A DNA stretch of 64,000 bases from Pseudaminobacter sp040045035 (GTDB taxonomy: Bacteria; Pseudomonadota; Alphaproteobacteria; Rhizobiales; Rhizobiaceae). A program made the translations under genes and the position numbers. Positions 61,502 to 64,000 of the stretch are shown one piece after another (the stretch's first letter is position 1; the number at the start of each line of letters is the position of its first letter). The notes below the pieces were generated by a model. It saw nothing but the letters and a program-made list of their open reading frames with translations, did not search any database and was not told the DNA's origin. The stretch spans positions 342,173 through 406,172 of the forward strand of contig NZ_JBDZDS010000004.1 of the NCBI RefSeq assembly GCF_040045035.1. Reading direction: 5' to 3'.

Positions 61502-62077
61502 TCATGACCCGAGCAGGTGCCTCGCGGCAAAGATGCCAGGCAGGAGCAGCGCGGCTGACCAGAGAAAGGCTGAAAGCCAGTTGGCGAGCTGGAACGTCAT
61601 CAGCGGCAGCCGGCAGACGCCGGACACGAATGGCACCGTCGCCCGCAGCGGGCCAAAGAATCTGCAAAGCACGATGCTGAGCGCGCCCCAGCGCTCGAAG
61701 AAGGCTTCCCCGCGCGGCAGTACAGTCGGGTATCTGGCGGCCAGCCGCGAGTCACGCACGACGTGGTCGAAGCGCTTGCCAAGCCAATAGGATACCCAGT
61801 CCCCCAGGGCCGCCCCCACGCTGATCGCGATCCACACCGGTACGACGTCAATCCCGCTGGCCCCAATCGAGAAGCCGATCGCCAGCAACAGCGTGGTTCC
61901 GGGGATCAACAGGGGGACAAAGGGGAGGGACTTCACGAATGCCAGGGCAAAGGCGATCGCGATCGTCCACTGCTCGCCCCGCCGCATATATTCACCGGCC
62001 AGGGCGGTGTAGTGGTCCAAATCGGCGGGTAGCTGAAACAATCTTTTGTCCTCTGCGCCTCCCTCAGGGACAGCCAT
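61502..62077 (-). CDS. DedA family membrane protein
   Basis: The 191-aa membrane protein has about five hydrophobic segments and the DedA/SNARE-associated region with PGTTLLLAIGFSIGASG and the FFGPLRATVPFVSGVCRLPLMTFQLANW signature. DedA proteins are thought to move lipid carriers or related anions across the membrane. The ATG at 62077 lacks a strong ribosome-binding site; a later Met at residue 31 is possible but would clip the N-terminus. Confidence 0.86.
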   Translation of the reverse strand: MAVPEGGAEDKRLFQLPADLDHYTALAGEYMRRGEQWTIAIAFALAFVKSLPFVPLLIPGTTLLLAIGFSIGASGIDVVPVWIAISVGAALGDWVSYWLGKRFDHVVRDSRLAARYPTVLPRGEAFFERWGALSIVLCRFFGPLRATVPFVSGVCRLPLMTFQLANWLSAFLWSAALLLPGIFAARHLLGS

Positions 62078-62142
62078 GCTAGGGCATTACGCCTATCTGC
62101 AAAACCGGAGACTGGCCCATAGAGGTCGGCATTGAGCGGCCG

Positions 62143-63111
62143 TCAGGTGCCTTCGCCAAGCAATGCCCGCAGTTCAACCAGCTTCTCGTTGACCAGCCAG
62201 CCGTAATAGTTCTCCACCGGCAGCTTTCGGCCGCTCGACCGCAATTCCGCCGCGCGTCGCCGTGGCTGGCCGACATTGTAGAGCGTGGCCGTGATGCCGG
62301 GATTGCGGGAAATGTCGAAGCCCTGCTGGGCATAGGCGTCGATGGCATCGCGCACGATTGCGGCGATGTAGATGATGGCGCGATCCGGATCCATGATGTC
62401 GCGGTAGATCGCCTGCGGCCGGTCCGGCGTGAGCCGGTCATAGCCGCTCACCTTGTTGACCAGGTCGGTCACCCCGAGAGCCGTCAGCGGACTGATCTGG
62501 CCGAGGCCGAAGGTCTGGCCGGCATAGAAGGGCTGGAAGAAGGCGCGCTGGAGGGTCACGGGTTCGTAGGCGACGCCATCGACTTTCTTGCCGCGAAAAG
62601 CGGCGTCCCAGACCTGGTCGCGGCAACTCCACAGTTTGGCACTGCCTTGCTCGGACGCGCAGCGCTTGAATTCCGGCCGCTCGAGGAATGTCTGCACCGT
62701 CACGCCCTTGTAGCGGAAGGCGAAGTCGGCATTGGCGTAGGCCAGCGCCTTGACGTAGTAGGTCTGCATGGTGCCGACGGCGCTGACGTTGTAGGTGTGC
62801 TCGCCGACCAGCGCCCCGACGATATGGATCGGGTCGATGCCATAGGCCGTGGCCGCCTTCTTGATCTGCGCCATCAGCTTGGTTTCCCGCTTCAACAAGG
62901 CGATGATCTGGGCGTATTTGGCATCGTAGGTCGTGTTGAAGGCGCGCGCCCGCAGAGCGGACGTGGTCGGGATCGGCGGCTGTGCTGCTGACCTGTTGCC
63001 GGCAGGCACGACAACCATCCTGTCAGCCCGTGCCGCGCCGGCCAGCCACACTCCCGTCGACAAGGCGGCCACGACGGCCACGGCAACGCCCAACCGGTTC
63101 CAAGCTTTCAT
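62143..63111 (-). CDS. Exported DUF1402 family protein
   Basis: The 322-aa protein has an N-terminal signal segment (about 8-29) and a DUF1402-type mature domain. That domain includes KAATAYGIDPIHIVGALVGEHTYNVSAVG (a lysozyme-like fold segment) and FYAGQTFGLGQISPLTALGVTDLVNKVSG. The function is unknown; the lysozyme-like features suggest a cell-wall role, but this is only a resemblance. It stands alone, leftward, with clear space on both sides. Confidence 0.8.
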   Translation of the reverse strand: MKAWNRLGVAVAVVAALSTGVWLAGAARADRMVVVPAGNRSAAQPPIPTTSALRARAFNTTYDAKYAQIIALLKRETKLMAQIKKAATAYGIDPIHIVGALVGEHTYNVSAVGTMQTYYVKALAYANADFAFRYKGVTVQTFLERPEFKRCASEQGSAKLWSCRDQVWDAAFRGKKVDGVAYEPVTLQRAFFQPFYAGQTFGLGQISPLTALGVTDLVNKVSGYDRLTPDRPQAIYRDIMDPDRAIIYIAAIVRDAIDAYAQQGFDISRNPGITATLYNVGQPRRRAAELRSSGRKLPVENYYGWLVNEKLVELRALLGEGT

Positions 63112-63232
63112 CTGATACCCCGCTCCCCTCTACCCGACGACAAGATCATACATCCGCTTCGTGGGCGATGCGGCCTGATTGCGTCAGATCACAGCATAAA
63201 ATGCTGGCTTATACGATTTCTGGCGGGGCTGG

Positions 63233-63811
63233 CTATGTCTTGGCGAAGCGCGCCAGGAGAAGTCGTTGCGCCCGTTCCGCCGTCATCAGCAGCACCGCCC
63301 CATAACGCGCCATGATCCACAAGGAGGCCATGGCCGCCAATACTGCGACGATGATGGAGCCGACCATGTCGAGCGGGTAGTGGACCCCGATATATATTCT
63401 CGACCAGCCAACCAGGACGCCCAGCGCGGCCGCGGTCCACGCCGATCCTTTGCGTCGCAGCATGAACAGAACGGCCGCACAGACGGCGAAGGCGAGCCCG
63501 TGATTGCTGGGGAAGGACGAGTTGGGGCGATGCTCGACCAATGCATTTCCCAGGCCGATCATGAACGGCCGGGGTCTGAAGACCACAAGGCCGACTGCGG
63601 AACTCATTACAATTGCAATCGCCAGCGCGAGCAGAAGCGCAATCGCGGTCAGCCGATTTCGACCTCTACCGCTCACCCACAGGCCGACGAGATAGAGCGG
63701 AATCAGCAGAACGATGAATTTGGTGGCGAAAAGGGCCAGCCACGCCACGGCGGCGTTGGGAGTCGGGCCTGCGTTCAGGAGCAAAAATAGATCGGTATCG
63801 AGCTTGAGCAT
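63233..63811 (-). CDS. PAP2 family membrane phosphatase
   Basis: The 192-aa protein has five to six membrane segments and the three-part PAP2 signature: RPRPF near residue 78, FPSNHG near 98, and SRIYIGVHYPLDM near 134. These include the catalytic His. Relatives of the BcrC type dephosphorylate undecaprenyl pyrophosphate. Promoter and partner genes are not visible. Confidence 0.88.
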   Translation of the reverse strand: MLKLDTDLFLLLNAGPTPNAAVAWLALFATKFIVLLIPLYLVGLWVSGRGRNRLTAIALLLALAIAIVMSSAVGLVVFRPRPFMIGLGNALVEHRPNSSFPSNHGLAFAVCAAVLFMLRRKGSAWTAAALGVLVGWSRIYIGVHYPLDMVGSIIVAVLAAMASLWIMARYGAVLLMTAERAQRLLLARFAKT

Positions 63812-64000
63812 TTTTCCGGTGCGATTGTCAGGGCGTCACGATGATTGTGGTGGGTACTCAACAATTCATTAACCGGCCTGTTGATTTCCGCCAGGAACTG
63901 ACCCGGGATTAGCGAATATTTCCATCGAGAAGTGACCCATGTTTGAACCTTGCCCCGCGTGTTTTCAGCGGGGGCTATGGAGTGATCGACATGGCGTTAT
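63812..64000. other. Window end, possible start of an unseen gene
   Basis: The last 189 bases contain a short GC hairpin (CCCCGC/GCGGGG around 63955-63975). An ATG at 63991 preceded by GGAG eight bases upstream follows; only three codons are visible. A longer open frame from ATG 63939 also runs off the edge. Neither can be identified. Confidence 0.3.

Noticed and set aside
1..64000. tRNA, rRNA, CRISPR or insertion-sequence features
   Set aside because: No repeat arrays, transposase-like proteins or conserved RNA sequences were recognised on either strand.

Overview
The window comes from a GC-rich alphaproteobacterium of the Rhizobiales, most likely a Mesorhizobium- or Aminobacter-like Phyllobacteriaceae. 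This is inferred from the rhizobial flagellar gene order, the MotE chaperone gene, the VisN/VisR pair of LuxR-type motility regulators and the dense operons with overlapping genes. No tRNA, rRNA, insertion sequence or CRISPR array was seen.

Region 1 (1-15318) is part of a flagellar/motility island. A leftward operon carries flgF, fliI, an unnamed membrane protein, flgB, flgC, fliE, flgG, flgA, flgI, motE and flgH (cut by the window edge), headed by a DUF1217 protein. A divergent rightward operon carries motA, fliM, fliN, fliG, flhB and a small conserved protein. visN-visR face it. Region 2 (15319-23644) is a sugar-type ABC importer operon: binding protein, double ATPase, two permeases, LacI regulator, Gfo/Idh/MocA dehydrogenase and PfkB kinase. 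A perfect 14-bp LacI-type palindrome overlaps its promoter. The substrate is unknown.

Region 3 (23794-54107) is the heart of the window: an apparently complete enzyme set for stepwise demethylation of trimethylamine. Tmm (47148-48491) would oxidise trimethylamine to its N-oxide. Tdm (DUF1989 plus tetrahydrofolate-binding domain, 44539-46908) would split the N-oxide into dimethylamine and a C1 unit. DmmDABC (24561-28417), a haem-dependent oxidative demethylase, would make methylamine. GmaS, MgsABC and MgdABCD (28776-38390) form the N-methylglutamate pathway, releasing ammonium and passing the carbon to tetrahydrofolate. Fhs (39184-40863) interconverts formyl-tetrahydrofolate and formate. An XRE-cupin regulator flanks the dmm genes, and an APC permease and an HPP-CBS membrane protein lie in the middle. 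A branched-chain-amino-acid-type ABC transporter with an embedded unknown protein (48572-54107) follows tmm on the same strand. It is a candidate uptake system for the methylated amine or a related nitrogen compound, because the usual TmoXWV transporter is absent from the window. A near-identical 17-bp AT-rich inverted repeat lies upstream of both mgsA and fhs and suggests shared control.

Region 4 (54138-64000) is more ordinary: a secreted repeat protein, a soluble-looking FtsK-type DNA translocase lacking the membrane domain, a Kup potassium transporter, a Na/Pi-cotransporter-like protein, a DedA protein, a DUF1402 protein and a PAP2 phosphatase.

Functions were assigned by recognising protein families from motifs and gene order; no database search was run. 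Start codons were chosen from ribosome-binding sites and overlaps where visible.
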